Counted from the first letter of the stretch, positions 16,747-25,655 are shown. The stretch is DNA of 64,000 nt from Nitratidesulfovibrio termitidis HI1 (GCF_000504305.1 NZ_KI632512.1:342388-406387); one strand, 5' to 3'. Notes: generated by a model not told the origin, from the sequence alone. Numbers and translations are program-made.

Positions 16747-18279
16747 CTACTTCACTTCGACGACGGAAACCTTGCCGGATTCAGCGTGCAGCACGTGCAC
16801 GGCGCAGCCCAGTCACGGGTCGAAGGCGCGGATCACCCGCGCCACGTTCACCGGGTTGCTGATGTCCGGCACAGGGGTGCCGACCAGCGCGCGTTCCACC
16901 GGGCCAAGTTGGCCGCTGTCGTCGCGCGGGTTGCAGTTCCAGAGCGTGGCGGACACGATCTGGTAGTTGTCGATCTTCTGGTCCTTGATGTTGATGTAGT
17001 GGACCAGCGAGCCGCGCGGTGCCTCGGTGAAGCCCACGCCCTCGGAACTGGCGGGAATTTCGGCGGCGGCAAAGGTTTCCTCGCCGGCCTTCACTTCCTT
17101 CAGCCAGCGTTCGATGGCGGAGAGCATGTAGTAGGTTTCCTCGGCGCGGGCCACGTGGCGGCCCATGACCGAGAAGGCGGCGTCGTCGCCAAGGTCGCGG
17201 AAGCGCTTGGCGTTCAGCTTGAACAGGTCCTTCAGCAGCTTCTGGCCCACGGGCGACAGTTCCGGGTTGGTGATCCACATGCGGGCCACCGGGCCGGACT
17301 CGACGGCCTTGCCGTTGTAACGGGGGGCCTTGACGAAGCTGTACGCCCCGGCCTTGTTGGGGGCGGGCACCGTCTTGCCTTCCGAGAAGTGCAGGCCGGT
17401 GGTGGCGTCGTCGAACCAGGAGTACTTGACGTATTCCTTGATCAGCTTGGGGTCGAAGGGCTGGTCCTTGCCGTCGATGTACACGCCGCGCTTCAGGTGC
17501 AGCTCGGTCATGGCGTCGTTGAGCGGGAAGGCGCCGAACGAGATGCAGTTCTTGTAGCCGTGGCCGAACTTGAACAGGTCCTTGTAGGCCGCGCCCACGG
17601 TGTAGGCCACGGGCACGTATTTCTTTTCGACGAATTCGCGCACCTTCTTGAAGCGGGCGGCGTATTCGACAAGGGCTTCCTTGGTGGGAATCTGGGTGGT
17701 GCCGCCCACGACCTGGCCCTGCACGTGGGGCATGCGCCCGCCGAACATGGCGACCATTTCGTGGCAGATGCGGCGCACTTCAAGCGCTTCCAGGTACTGG
17801 TCCACCGCGGCGGCGTTGATGTCCTTGGGCAGGCGCAGGTCGGGCTTGGCGAAGCGCGGCACGAAGGGCGCGCTGTCCGGCCCCTGCACGAAGTCCAGGG
17901 CGGCCAAGTGGTAGAAGTGCAGGATGTGCGATTGCAGGTAGTTGGCGCCGAAGGTCAGGTTGCGGGTAAGGCGGCCGTTGGTGGGCACCTTGACCTTGAA
18001 GGCGTTGTCCAGCGCCATGCACGATGCGGTGGAGTGGGCCGTGGGGCACACGCCGCAGATGCGCTGCACGATCTGCGAGGCGTCGCGCGGGTCGCGCCCG
18101 CGCAGGATGGTTTCGAAGCCGCGATACATGCCGCCGGACAGGCGGGCGTCGACCACCACGCCGTTCTCGACGGTGACTTCGGCCTTCAGGTGGCCTTCGA
18201 TTCTGCTTACCGGGTCGATGGCGATGGTCGCCTTGCCGGTGGCCCCGGCAGGAGCGGCCTTGGGTGTACAGCCGGACAT
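16747..18279 (-). CDS. hysA: [NiFeSe] hydrogenase large subunit (UGA = selenocysteine)
   Basis: 510 residues including one Sec. The frame meets an in-frame TGA (16813-16815) and continues for 22 codons to a TAG, giving RAFDP-Sec-LGCAVHVLHAE and then a tail ending VVEVK. This restores the DPxxxCxxH motif that binds Ni, with Sec in place of the first Cys. RICGVC near residue 75 supplies the other ligands. The last 15 residues after the His should be cleaved. The N-terminus MSGC has no signal peptide; the D. vulgaris homologue is reported to be lipid-modified there. AAGGAGG precedes the ATG. A caller that stops at TGA would truncate the protein and lose the active site. Confidence 0.96.
16785..16801 (-). 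promoter_or_regulatory. Putative SECIS hairpin of hysA
   Basis: Beginning 11 nt after the UGA on the mRNA, CGUGCA-CGUGC-UGCACG forms a 6-bp stem with a 5-nt loop containing GU. Bacterial SECIS elements (SelB-binding) lie at this distance within the coding region, as in E. coli fdhF. Confidence 0.7.
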
Positions 18280-18308
18280 GGTTTCCTCCTTGATGTATGG
18301 CGCCGGGG

Positions 18309-19262
18309 CTAGGCCGAGTAGAAGGGAGACTTGCCGTCGGGGAAGTCGGGTTCGACGCAGCCGATGCACACCGCGTTGGAGACGCACCAGTTCACGCCGC
18401 CGTTCCACTTGCGCTCGAAGCTGTCGCACATGGACATGGGGCCCTTGCAACCGATGTCGTAGCGGCAGCCTTCCTTCTGGGTGAAGGTTTCGCTCATCTT
18501 TCCGGCGTCGTAGAAGTCAAGGTAGGGACAGTTTTCATGGACGTTGCGGCCATAGAAGGGGGTGGGGCGGCCGTCGGCGTCCAGCAGCTTGACCACGTCG
18601 GCAAGACCGTCGGCCAGGCCCTTGGCCTTGATGGCGTTCAGCGCCACCACCACGGTGCCCACGATCCAGTCGGGATGGGGCGGGCAGCCGGGAATGTTCA
18701 CCACCGGGGTGGCGATGCCGTTTTCCTTGAAGAATGCGGATACCGACTTGGCGCCGGTTTCGCTGCCCTGCGCGGCGGGAATGCCGCCGTAGGCGGCGCA
18801 GGTGCCCACGGCCAGCACGGCGGCGGCGTTGGCGGCAACGCTCTTCATGGCGTCAGCCATGGAGATTTCCTTGTGGTGCGCTTCGCCGATGATGCAGTAC
18901 TTGCCGTCGGCCCCGGTGGGCACCGCGCCTTCGACCACCACGAAGTACTTGCCCTTGTACTGTTCCGCGATCTTCATCATGTGTTCCATGGCGGGCTCGC
19001 CTTCCCACGCCATGACGGTGGGGTGGAACTCCAGGCTGATGACCTTCAGCAGCACGTCGGCGATGGTCGGGTGCACCGAGTTCAGCAGCGACACCGAACA
19101 ACCGGTGCAGCCCTGGCCCTGCAGCCAGAGCACCGGGGGCCGTTCGCCGTTCAGCGAACCGGAAATGGCTTCACAGACGGCGGGGTGGAACATCTGGGAT
19201 ATCCCGAACCCTGCAACCGTACCTGTGCACAATTTGACGAAATCACGCCTGTTGAGACTCAT
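18309..19262 (-). CDS. hysB: [NiFeSe] hydrogenase small subunit
   Basis: 317 aa. It has a Tat-type N-terminus (NRRDFVKL, then a hydrophobic run). GQGCTGCS binds the proximal 4Fe-4S cluster. The C-terminal CPYLDFYD, CRYDIGCKGP and CIGCVEPDF motifs bind the other clusters. The second, medial cluster should be 4Fe-4S, since a Cys occupies the place of the Pro seen in standard [NiFe] enzymes (WCVSNAVCIGC against [12 protein letters not shown] in HynB). It precedes hysA by 29 nt in one operon. The start at MSLNRRD follows AGGAGG-CAGGG. Confidence 0.96.
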   Translation of the reverse strand: MSLNRRDFVKLCTGTVAGFGISQMFHPAVCEAISGSLNGERPPVLWLQGQGCTGCSVSLLNSVHPTIADVLLKVISLEFHPTVMAWEGEPAMEHMMKIAEQYKGKYFVVVEGAVPTGADGKYCIIGEAHHKEISMADAMKSVAANAAAVLAVGTCAAYGGIPAAQGSETGAKSVSAFFKENGIATPVVNIPGCPPHPDWIVGTVVVALNAIKAKGLADGLADVVKLLDADGRPTPFYGRNVHENCPYLDFYDAGKMSETFTQKEGCRYDIGCKGPMSMCDSFERKWNGGVNWCVSNAVCIGCVEPDFPDGKSPFYSA

Positions 19263-19418
19263 CCCTGCCTCCTTGGTTGCGGCGTTGCATAGACCGTAGC
19301 GGCTATTTTCCCGCGATAGCCCCGTATTCTTCCAATGATGAATAGCTTTCACCCCGCGCAAGGGTCAATGTGATGTCGATGGAAGGGGTGGGTTTTGATA
19401 GAAAAAAGTGATTCTTCG

Positions 19419-19454
19419 AGCCATGTTGCGACGATTGAGTGGTCAAACATGGCT
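19419..19454 (-). promoter_or_regulatory. Inverted repeat in hysBA leader
   Basis: A perfect 9-bp inverted repeat (AGCCATGTT / AACATGGCT) with an 18-nt spacer, starting about 15 nt downstream of the predicted -10 box. It would form a hairpin near the 5' end of the hysBA mRNA or serve as an operator. Confidence 0.5.
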
Positions 19455-19469
19455 GATAGTGTGAAGAAA

Positions 19470-19497
19470 ATTATAAAAGTGCTATTGCTTTTGGCAA
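19470..19497 (-). promoter_or_regulatory. Sigma-70-type promoter of hysBA
   Basis: TTGCCA, a 16-nt spacer and a perfect TATAAT point towards hysB, about 210 nt upstream of its start in a locally AT-rich stretch. This is the best promoter match in the window. Confidence 0.72.
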
Positions 19498-19652
19498 TGT
19501 GCTACGCATAGTTCGGGGTGAGAGCATGCTTTTCTACCCGTGGCCATTGGAGATTTGTCTGAAATGGCCGCAATGGGGAAGGACAGCTGTTGTGCAGGAG
19601 CAGGGTGAAATGCTTGGGCAAGCATTGATGCGGGAAACAGCGGACACGAGAA

Positions 19653-19680
19653 AACGCCCCGGCCTTGCGGTCGGGGCGTT
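19653..19680 (-). terminator. Rho-independent terminator of cimA
   Basis: A 9-bp stem (AACGCCCCG / CGGGGCGTT); on the minus strand it is followed by TTTTCTCG. It ends cimA/lysC transcription before the hys promoter. A near-identical stem follows adk. Confidence 0.85.
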
Positions 19681-19760
19681 GCTGGTGGTGACGCTGTTGC
19701 GGGGGCGGCGGGGCGGGTGCCCCGGTCGCTTGCTTGGTCGCGTGCGGACGTTGTTCATCG

Positions 19761-19907
19761 TCCGAACCCGCCCTGCGGGCGTGCTCGACTTTACTCTCCG
19801 TCCGAACCCGCGCGCCGGGCGTGCTCGACTTTACTCTCCGTCCGCACCCGCCCTGCGGGCGTGTTCGACTCTACTCTCCGTCCGAGCCCGCCCTGCGGGC
19901 GTGCTCG
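19761..19907. repeat. 40-nt tandem repeat overlapping the cimA 3' end
   Basis: About 3.7 copies of a 40-nt unit with few differences. Each contains CCCGCCCTGCGGGCG, which can form a small hairpin. The first complete and partial units (minus-strand sense) encode the last residues and stop of cimA; the rest is non-coding. There are no unique spacers, so it is not CRISPR. Confidence 0.92.
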
Positions 19908-21493
19908 TCCTTGTACAACTTGTAGGTGACGGAGTCGGCCAGGGCCTGCCAGCTTGCCTCTATGATGTTGAACGACACGCCCACGGTCACCCAGCGGCTG
20001 TCGGAATCGCCCGACTCGATGAGCACCCGCACGGTGGAAGCCGTGCCGCCGCCGGTTTCCGCGCCGGTCAGCACGCGCACCTTGAAGTCCAGCAGGCGCA
20101 TTTCCTTCAGGCGCGGGTAGAAGCCCAGCAGGGCCTTGCGCAGGGCGTTGTCCAGCGCGTTCACCGGGCCGCGCCCGGTGGCGGCGGTGTGTTCGGTCAC
20201 CCCTTCCACGTCCACCATCACCGAGACTTCGGAAACAGGCTCGCCTTCGCTGTCGTGCTTGGTTTCCAGCACCCGGAACTGCAACAGCCGGAAGAACTCG
20301 CGCACGCCGCGCCGGGCCAGCTTGCGCAGGATCAGCAGTTCCACCGATGCCTCGGCGGCGGCGTAGTCGTAGCCCAGGCTGGCCTTCTTCTTCAGTTCGG
20401 TCAGCAGGCCCTTGACCACCGGCTCGTCCTTGTCCAGGTGAAAGCCGAAGCGCCGCGCCAGCGAGACGATGTTGCTGCGCCCGGCCAGTTCGGTGATCAG
20501 GATGCGTTGGCGGTTGCCCACCACGTCGGGGCTGATGTGCTCGTACAGCGACGACTTGCGGTTCACCGCGCTGACGTGCACCCCGCCCTTGTGGGCAAAG
20601 GCGGAACGGCCCACGTACGGCTGACGGCTGAACGGCGGAATGTTGGCCACTTCCGAGACGTAGGCGGCCACCGCCGTGAGCTGCTGCAACCGGCCTTCGG
20701 GTAGGCAGGCGTACTCCCCGCCGAACTTCAGTTCCAGCGTGGGGATGATGGAGCACAGGTTGGCGTTGCCGCAGCGTTCGCCCACCCCGTTGATGGTGCC
20801 CTGAATCTGCGCGGCACCAGCCTGCACCGCCGCGATGGAGTTGGCCACGGCCAGTTCGCAGTCGTTGTGGGCGTGGATGCCCACGGCTGCGCCGGGCAGG
20901 GCCTCGCGCACCTCGGCCACGATGCGCGCCACCTCGTGCGGCAGGGTGCCGCCGTTGGTGTCGCACAGCACCAGCACGTCGGCGCCCGCCTCGTGGGCGC
21001 GGCGCAGCGCGCTCCGCGCGTAGTCGGCGTTGTGCCTGTACCCGTCGAAGAAGTGCTCCGCGTCAAAGTACACCTCGGCCAGCTTTCCTTTCAGGAAGGC
21101 CACCGAGTCGCCGATGATCTCCAGGTTGCGCGTGGCGTCCAGGCGCAAGGCCTCCGCCGCGTGCACCTCGCACGACTTGCCGAAGATGGAGGCCACCCGC
21201 GCCCCGGATTCCACGATGGCGCGCAGGTTGGGATCGCTGTCCGCCGTGAAGTTGGGGTGATGCGTGCTGCCGAAGGCACTGATCACCGCATGCTTCAGAT
21301 GATAGCTGGCGATCTCCTTGAAGAACGCCACGTCCACGGGGTTCGACCCCGGCCATCCGCCCTCGATGCGGTCTATGCCAAGCTCTTCCAGCTTGAGGGC
21401 GATCTTCAGCTTGTCGGCCGCGGTAAGGTTGATGTCCTCGGACTGCGAGCCATCGCGCAGGGTGGTATCGTACAGTTGTATGCGCCGGGTCAT
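19871..21493 (-). CDS. cimA: (R)-citramalate synthase
   Basis: 540 aa, HMGL/LeuA family. It condenses acetyl-CoA and pyruvate to citramalate, the threonine-independent entry to isoleucine synthesis. DTTLRDG with the divalent-metal Asp opens the TIM barrel, and HAHND carries metal-binding His. The C-terminal third is the LeuA-type allosteric dimer domain. Family type (CimA rather than LeuA) is called from the SQSEDINLT N-terminus and total length. The last dozen residues (EHARRAGSDGE) are encoded by the 40-nt tandem repeat and are unlikely to be part of the ancestral protein. It begins 9 nt after lysC. Confidence 0.9.
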   Translation of the reverse strand: MTRRIQLYDTTLRDGSQSEDINLTAADKLKIALKLEELGIDRIEGGWPGSNPVDVAFFKEIASYHLKHAVISAFGSTHHPNFTADSDPNLRAIVESGARVASIFGKSCEVHAAEALRLDATRNLEIIGDSVAFLKGKLAEVYFDAEHFFDGYRHNADYARSALRRAHEAGADVLVLCDTNGGTLPHEVARIVAEVREALPGAAVGIHAHNDCELAVANSIAAVQAGAAQIQGTINGVGERCGNANLCSIIPTLELKFGGEYACLPEGRLQQLTAVAAYVSEVANIPPFSRQPYVGRSAFAHKGGVHVSAVNRKSSLYEHISPDVVGNRQRILITELAGRSNIVSLARRFGFHLDKDEPVVKGLLTELKKKASLGYDYAAAEASVELLILRKLARRGVREFFRLLQFRVLETKHDSEGEPVSEVSVMVDVEGVTEHTAATGRGPVNALDNALRKALLGFYPRLKEMRLLDFKVRVLTGAETGGGTASTVRVLIESGDSDSRWVTVGVSFNIIEASWQALADSVTYKLYKDEHARRAGSDGE

Positions 21494-21502
21494 GACCGCC
21501 GC

Positions 21503-22732
21503 CTACGCGTTGCCGAGGTCGTGATTCAGGCCGAAGGCGTCGTGCAGGGTGCGCACGGCGAGTTCGGTGTACTTTTCCTCGATGAGGCAGGTAATCTTGA
21601 TTTCCGAGGTGCTGATCATCAGGATGTTGATGTTCTCCGCATGCAGCGCCGCAAAGGCCTTGGCCGCCACGCCCGAATGGTTGCGCATGCCCACGCCGAT
21701 GGCGGAAACCTTGGCCACCTGGGTGTCGTGCAGCACTTCCTGCGCGCCGGTCCGGGCCCGGATTTCCTCCATCAGCGTCAGGGTTTTCTTGAGGTCCCTG
21801 CGGGGCACGGTGAAGGTCATGTCCGTCACGCCGTCGCGGCTGGGGTTCTGGACGATCATATCAACAAGAATGCCCTGCTGCGAGAGCGGGCCGAAGATGG
21901 CGGCGGAAACGCCCGGCCTGTCGGGCACGCTGCGCAGGGTCACCCGCGCCTGATCCTTGTCGTAGGCTATGCCGGAAACGAGTACGGCTTCCATCTCGCA
22001 ATCCTCCTGGGTGACCATGGTACCCGGGGTGTCGGTGAATGTAGAACGCACGTGGACGGGCACCTTGTACTTCTTGGCAAATTCCACGGACCTGATCTGC
22101 AGCACTTTCGCGCCCATGCTGGCCATTTCCAGCATCTCGTCGTACGAGACGCGGTCCAGCTTGCGGGCGGTGGAGCACAGGTTGGGGTCGGTGGTGTAGA
22201 CGCCGTCCACGTCGGTGTAGATTTCGCATTCCACGGAGCCGAGCGCTGCGGCCAGCGCCACGGCGCTGGTGTCGGACCCGCCGCGCCCCAGCGTGGTGAC
22301 GCGCCCTTCGGGTGTCATGCCCTGGAACCCGGCCACCACGATGACATCGTGAGTTTCCAGTTCCTTGCGCAGGCGCGAGGCGTCGATGTCCATGATTCGC
22401 GCCCGCCCGAAGGCGTCGCTGGTGGTAATGGGCACCTGAAACCCGGTCATGGAGCGGGCCTTGATGCCGGAATCCTTGAGCAGCATGGAGAAAAGCGCGA
22501 TGGAAACCTGTTCGCCGGTGGCGATGAGGGCGTCCACTTCTGCCGGGTCCGGGTCCGTGGACCACTCATCGGCCAGGGCCAGCAGGCGGTTGGTTTCGCC
22601 CGAGCGGGCGGAAAGCACCACCACCGGCTTGTAGCCGTCGCGCAGCGCCCGCCGCACCTTCTCGCGCACCTGCTTCATGCACTCGAGGTTGGCGACGGAC
22701 GTGCCGCCGAACTTCTGCACCAGAATACGCAT
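21503..22732 (-). CDS. lysC: Aspartate kinase
   Basis: 409 aa. It phosphorylates aspartate at the entry to lysine, threonine and methionine synthesis. KFGGTSV at the N-terminus binds ATP, and GRGGSDTSA is the aspartokinase signature. The C-terminus has two ACT domains typical of feedback-inhibited enzymes. It forms a tight pair with cimA (9-nt gap). An in-frame internal start for a separate beta subunit, as in some bacteria, was not assessed. Confidence 0.95.
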   Translation of the reverse strand: MRILVQKFGGTSVANLECMKQVREKVRRALRDGYKPVVVLSARSGETNRLLALADEWSTDPDPAEVDALIATGEQVSIALFSMLLKDSGIKARSMTGFQVPITTSDAFGRARIMDIDASRLRKELETHDVIVVAGFQGMTPEGRVTTLGRGGSDTSAVALAAALGSVECEIYTDVDGVYTTDPNLCSTARKLDRVSYDEMLEMASMGAKVLQIRSVEFAKKYKVPVHVRSTFTDTPGTMVTQEDCEMEAVLVSGIAYDKDQARVTLRSVPDRPGVSAAIFGPLSQQGILVDMIVQNPSRDGVTDMTFTVPRRDLKKTLTLMEEIRARTGAQEVLHDTQVAKVSAIGVGMRNHSGVAAKAFAALHAENINILMISTSEIKITCLIEEKYTELAVRTLHDAFGLNHDLGNA

Positions 22733-22837
22733 ACCGCTTCCTTATCGTGCGTTGTGTCGAGCGTTGTGCCCGGTGTTGTGCCCGTGCTGTGCCCGTGCTG
22801 TGGATGTCGTGCGCCGGGCCGGGGCCCGGCAGCGTTG

Positions 22838-23548
22838 CTACGTGTTCTCTTGGTCGTTGCGGGCGGCGGGGGCCTGCGTGGCCGTGACCACCGCCCCGTC
22901 CGGCGCCCCGTCCGGCGCTCTGTCGGGCGCCGTATCGGGTGTCGTAACGGTCGCCGTAACGGTCGCCGTTTCCGGCATCACGAGGTCCGCGACCTCGCAC
23001 GCCGTCGCAGCCAGTACGCGGCATGCCGCCTCTCCCCGGGCAATGGCCGTGATGAGCCTGCCGTGCGTGGCCGGAAGCCAGGTGAGCTCCAGCCTGTCGG
23101 GGGGCAGCACGTCGGCCGGAAGGCGCTCTGCCCATTCGACGATGACCAGCGCCCGCCGAGGGCCTTCCGTTTCCAGAAGGTCCAGCAGGGCGTCGTCCGC
23201 CACCGCCAGGGCGGCGCCGGGCGCCTGTTCCAGCCGGTAGAGGTCGTAATGGGCCGTTTCCGGCCGGGTGGGGTACATGTTGCAAATATTGAAGCTGGGG
23301 CTGCTGACCTCGGCATCGTTGCCGCCGGGCAGCGCCTCCACCAGGCCGCGCACGAGGGTGGTCTTGCCCTCGCCAAGCCCGCCGGACAGCAGCAGGGTGC
23401 GCGCGCCGGGCTGGCTGGCAAAGGCCAGCGCCAGGGCGCGCCCCAGGCGCAAGGTGTCGCCGGGGCCGGGCAGCCGCAGGGTCAGGGCCGTGTCATGCCC
23501 GACTGGTCTGAGGGGCCGGGCGGGCCGGACGGAATTCGCTGGGGCCAT
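22838..23548 (-). CDS. tsaE: TsaE, tRNA t6A37 synthesis ATPase subunit
   Basis: 236 aa. Walker A GGLGEGKTT (about residues 56-64), then SSPSFN and the YDLYRLE segment and VIVEWAERLP, all typical of TsaE/YjeE. It is an ATPase needed with TsaBD for N6-threonylcarbamoyladenosine at position 37. The usual length is about 150-160 aa. Here about 50 C-terminal residues (TATVTATVTTPDTAPDRAP type) come from a short-period DNA repeat and look like a disordered tail. It lies 11 nt after the CBS gene; the 105-nt gap before lysC has further degenerate repeats (GTTGTGCCCGTGCTGTGCCC). Confidence 0.85.
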   Translation of the reverse strand: MAPANSVRPARPLRPVGHDTALTLRLPGPGDTLRLGRALALAFASQPGARTLLLSGGLGEGKTTLVRGLVEALPGGNDAEVSSPSFNICNMYPTRPETAHYDLYRLEQAPGAALAVADDALLDLLETEGPRRALVIVEWAERLPADVLPPDRLELTWLPATHGRLITAIARGEAACRVLAATACEVADLVMPETATVTATVTTPDTAPDRAPDGAPDGAVVTATQAPAARNDQENT

Positions 23549-23559
23549 GCGCCCGACGG

Positions 23560-24012
23560 CTACGCCCCCGCAAGGGTGCGCAGCACGTCCTCCTTGCCGA
23601 TGACGCCCACCAGCTTGCCCGCGTCAACCACGGGCAGGGTGTGGTACTTGGAGTCCACCATCAGGCTGGCCACTTCGTCGATGGGCGTCTGCGGCCCCAC
23701 GGTGACCGGGGCCGGCGTCATGGCCTGGCCCACGTTGGTGGCGGAGATCTTGCGCATCTCCTCGTCCAGGTCGCTCATGGAACGCAGGGGAATGAAGCCG
23801 TCAAGCACGGTGAACAGGGTCGGCAGGTTCAGCTTCTTGTGCTGGGCGATGAGGTCGCTCTGGCAGATGACGCCGACAAGGACACCCTTTTCGTTCACCA
23901 CGGGCAGGCCGTTGAACTTGCGCTGGATCATGATGCGGGCCGCTTCGGCAATGCCGGTTTCCGGGGTGACGGTGACGGGGGCGGCAGTCATGATGTCTTT
24001 GGCTAGCAGCAT
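23560..24012 (-). CDS. Two-CBS-domain protein
   Basis: 150 aa made of two CBS modules (about residues 8-60 and 90-145), each beginning with an IMTAAPVTV or MTPAPVTV segment. Paired CBS domains bind adenine nucleotides such as AMP, ATP or NAD and act as sensors. No effector domain is attached. It overlaps the end of nnrDE by 10 nt, which suggests translational coupling and perhaps a link to NAD(P) state. Confidence 0.85.
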   Translation of the reverse strand: MLLAKDIMTAAPVTVTPETGIAEAARIMIQRKFNGLPVVNEKGVLVGVICQSDLIAQHKKLNLPTLFTVLDGFIPLRSMSDLDEEMRKISATNVGQAMTPAPVTVGPQTPIDEVASLMVDSKYHTLPVVDAGKLVGVIGKEDVLRTLAGA

Positions 24013-25655
24013 GGCAGGTGCTCCTTTCGCGCGCGGGGGATGGCGTCGGCGATTTCGCTCGGGGTGTTGCCCCGTGCGGGGTAGTCGTGCAGCAGCAGTT
24101 GTCCGGCCTTGGCATGCAGATACGCGGCAAGGCAGGCGGCCACCTCGGTCGGCGCGCCCTGCGCCAGCAGGGCGCCGGCAAGGCCGGAAAGCACGTCGCC
24201 CGAACCGGCGACGGCAAGCGTGGGTGCGGCAAGGGGAATGATGGTGATGGGCCGGTCGCGCCGGGTGACGAGGCTGCCCGCGCCCTTGAGCACGAGCACC
24301 CCCGCGCAGCGCGCCGCGAAGGCCCGTGCCGTGGCCGCCCTGCCGCGTTGCACGTCCGCCGTGGTAAGGCCCGCAAGACGGGCCATTTCGCCGGGGTGGG
24401 GGGTAACAATATCTGTTTCACGCACCAAATCAAGAGAAACAAGGCCTTCCGCCAGCGGGAACAGGCCGTCGGCGTCGATGACGGCAGGGGGCCTGCCGGG
24501 CAGCGCCAGCAGGGCGGACAGCACCTCGGCTGCCTCGGGCGAGCGGCCCATGCCGGGGCCGATCACCAGCGCGTTGCAACGCGCCGCAAGTGCCAGCAGG
24601 CCGGGCAGGGCGGCGGGGTCCCAGGCGCGGCGTTCGCCAAGGGGCAGGGTCATCACGTCTGGGGTGGCGGCCTTGACCTCTGCGGCAAGGCCGCCGGGGC
24701 AGGCCACGGTGACCAGGCCCGCGCCGCCGCGCAACGCGCCCAGCCCGGCCAGCAGCGGCGCGCCGGTAAGCCCTTCCGAGCCGCCCACCACCAGCACGTG
24801 CCCGGCGGTGCCCTTGTGCATGCAGGGCGTGGGCGCGGGCAGGGCGGCCAGGCAGGTGTCGTCCAGCATGCGGTACGAGGCGGGATGGCGTGTGCGCACC
24901 GCATGGGGAATGCCGATGGGACGCACATGCAGGCGGCCCGTGTAGGGAGCTGCCTCCGGCAGGATCAGGCCGGGCTTTGCCGCTTCGAAGGTGACGGTGG
25001 CATGGGCGCGTACGGCGTCTGGCCGGGGGCGGCCCGTCAGCCCCCCGAGGCCGGAGGGAATGTCCAGCGCCAGTACGAAAGCCCGTTCGGCAAGCTCGTT
25101 GATGGCGGCCACCAGCCCCGCTTCCCGTTCACGGAGCGCCCCGCTGAAGCCGGTGCCGAGCAGACCGTCTACCACCACGCGGGGCGTCAGCCAGCGCGGG
25201 TCGGGCAGGCTGCGCGGCCATGCCCCGGCAGGGCGAAAGGGCACGCCGCAGCGTTTGGCAAGGCGTACGTGATAGCCCGCCGCGCCGCGATAGCCGCCCA
25301 GCGGGCGGGTGTGCAGCACCAGCACCTCGGCCCCTGCATCGTGCAGGTGGCGGGCCAGGGCTGCCGCATCGCCGCCGTTGTTGCCGCCGCCCATGAACAG
25401 CAGCACCCGCAGGCCGGTGAAGGAGAAGGAGGAAGAGGAAGGGCATGATGCCCTGTGCGTAGCGGTGGGCGTGACGGACGCGGTCAGTTCCGCGCGCAGC
25501 ACGTGGAGCGCCTCGCGGCTGGCGTTCTCCATCAGGATTTCTTCGCGCAGGCCGTAGTCGGCGCTGGCGGCGCGGTCCCACGTGGCCATTTCCTCCGGGG
25601 CGGGCAGGTCAACGTACGGCAGATGCCAGCGGGCGGCGTTGTCGGTGGGGGTCAT
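24003..25655 (-). CDS. nnrDE: Bifunctional NAD(P)H-hydrate epimerase/dehydratase
   Basis: 550 aa fusion that repairs damaged NAD(P)H hydrates. The N-terminal epimerase (NnrE/YjeF_N) shows GGGNNGGD at about residue 91. The C-terminal ADP-dependent dehydratase (NnrD, ribokinase-like) shows GGSEGLTGA, DADGLFPL, PHPGEMARL and GSGDVLSG. The order matches E. coli YjeF (Nnr). A CAGGAG precedes the ATG. The short stretch about residues 55-80 is an extra Ser/Phe-rich insertion. Confidence 0.93.
   Translation of the reverse strand: MTPTDNAARWHLPYVDLPAPEEMATWDRAASADYGLREEILMENASREALHVLRAELTASVTPTATHRASCPSSSSFSFTGLRVLLFMGGGNNGGDAAALARHLHDAGAEVLVLHTRPLGGYRGAAGYHVRLAKRCGVPFRPAGAWPRSLPDPRWLTPRVVVDGLLGTGFSGALREREAGLVAAINELAERAFVLALDIPSGLGGLTGRPRPDAVRAHATVTFEAAKPGLILPEAAPYTGRLHVRPIGIPHAVRTRHPASYRMLDDTCLAALPAPTPCMHKGTAGHVLVVGGSEGLTGAPLLAGLGALRGGAGLVTVACPGGLAAEVKAATPDVMTLPLGERRAWDPAALPGLLALAARCNALVIGPGMGRSPEAAEVLSALLALPGRPPAVIDADGLFPLAEGLVSLDLVRETDIVTPHPGEMARLAGLTTADVQRGRAATARAFAARCAGVLVLKGAGSLVTRRDRPITIIPLAAPTLAVAGSGDVLSGLAGALLAQGAPTEVAACLAAYLHAKAGQLLLHDYPARGNTPSEIADAIPRARKEHLPCC

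Noticed and set aside
16813-18279. hysA ending at TGA as a truncated or broken gene
   Set aside because: The downstream 22 codons match the [NiFeSe] C-terminus and a SECIS-like hairpin is in place.
19761-19907. CRISPR-like repeats
   Set aside because: Repeats are contiguous with no unique spacers, and no cas gene is present.
20867-24241. 1124-codon open frame on the plus strand
   Set aside because: It lies opposite cimA, lysC, tsaE, the CBS gene and nnrDE, all clearly real. The translation is a low-complexity Gly/His/Val-rich shadow.
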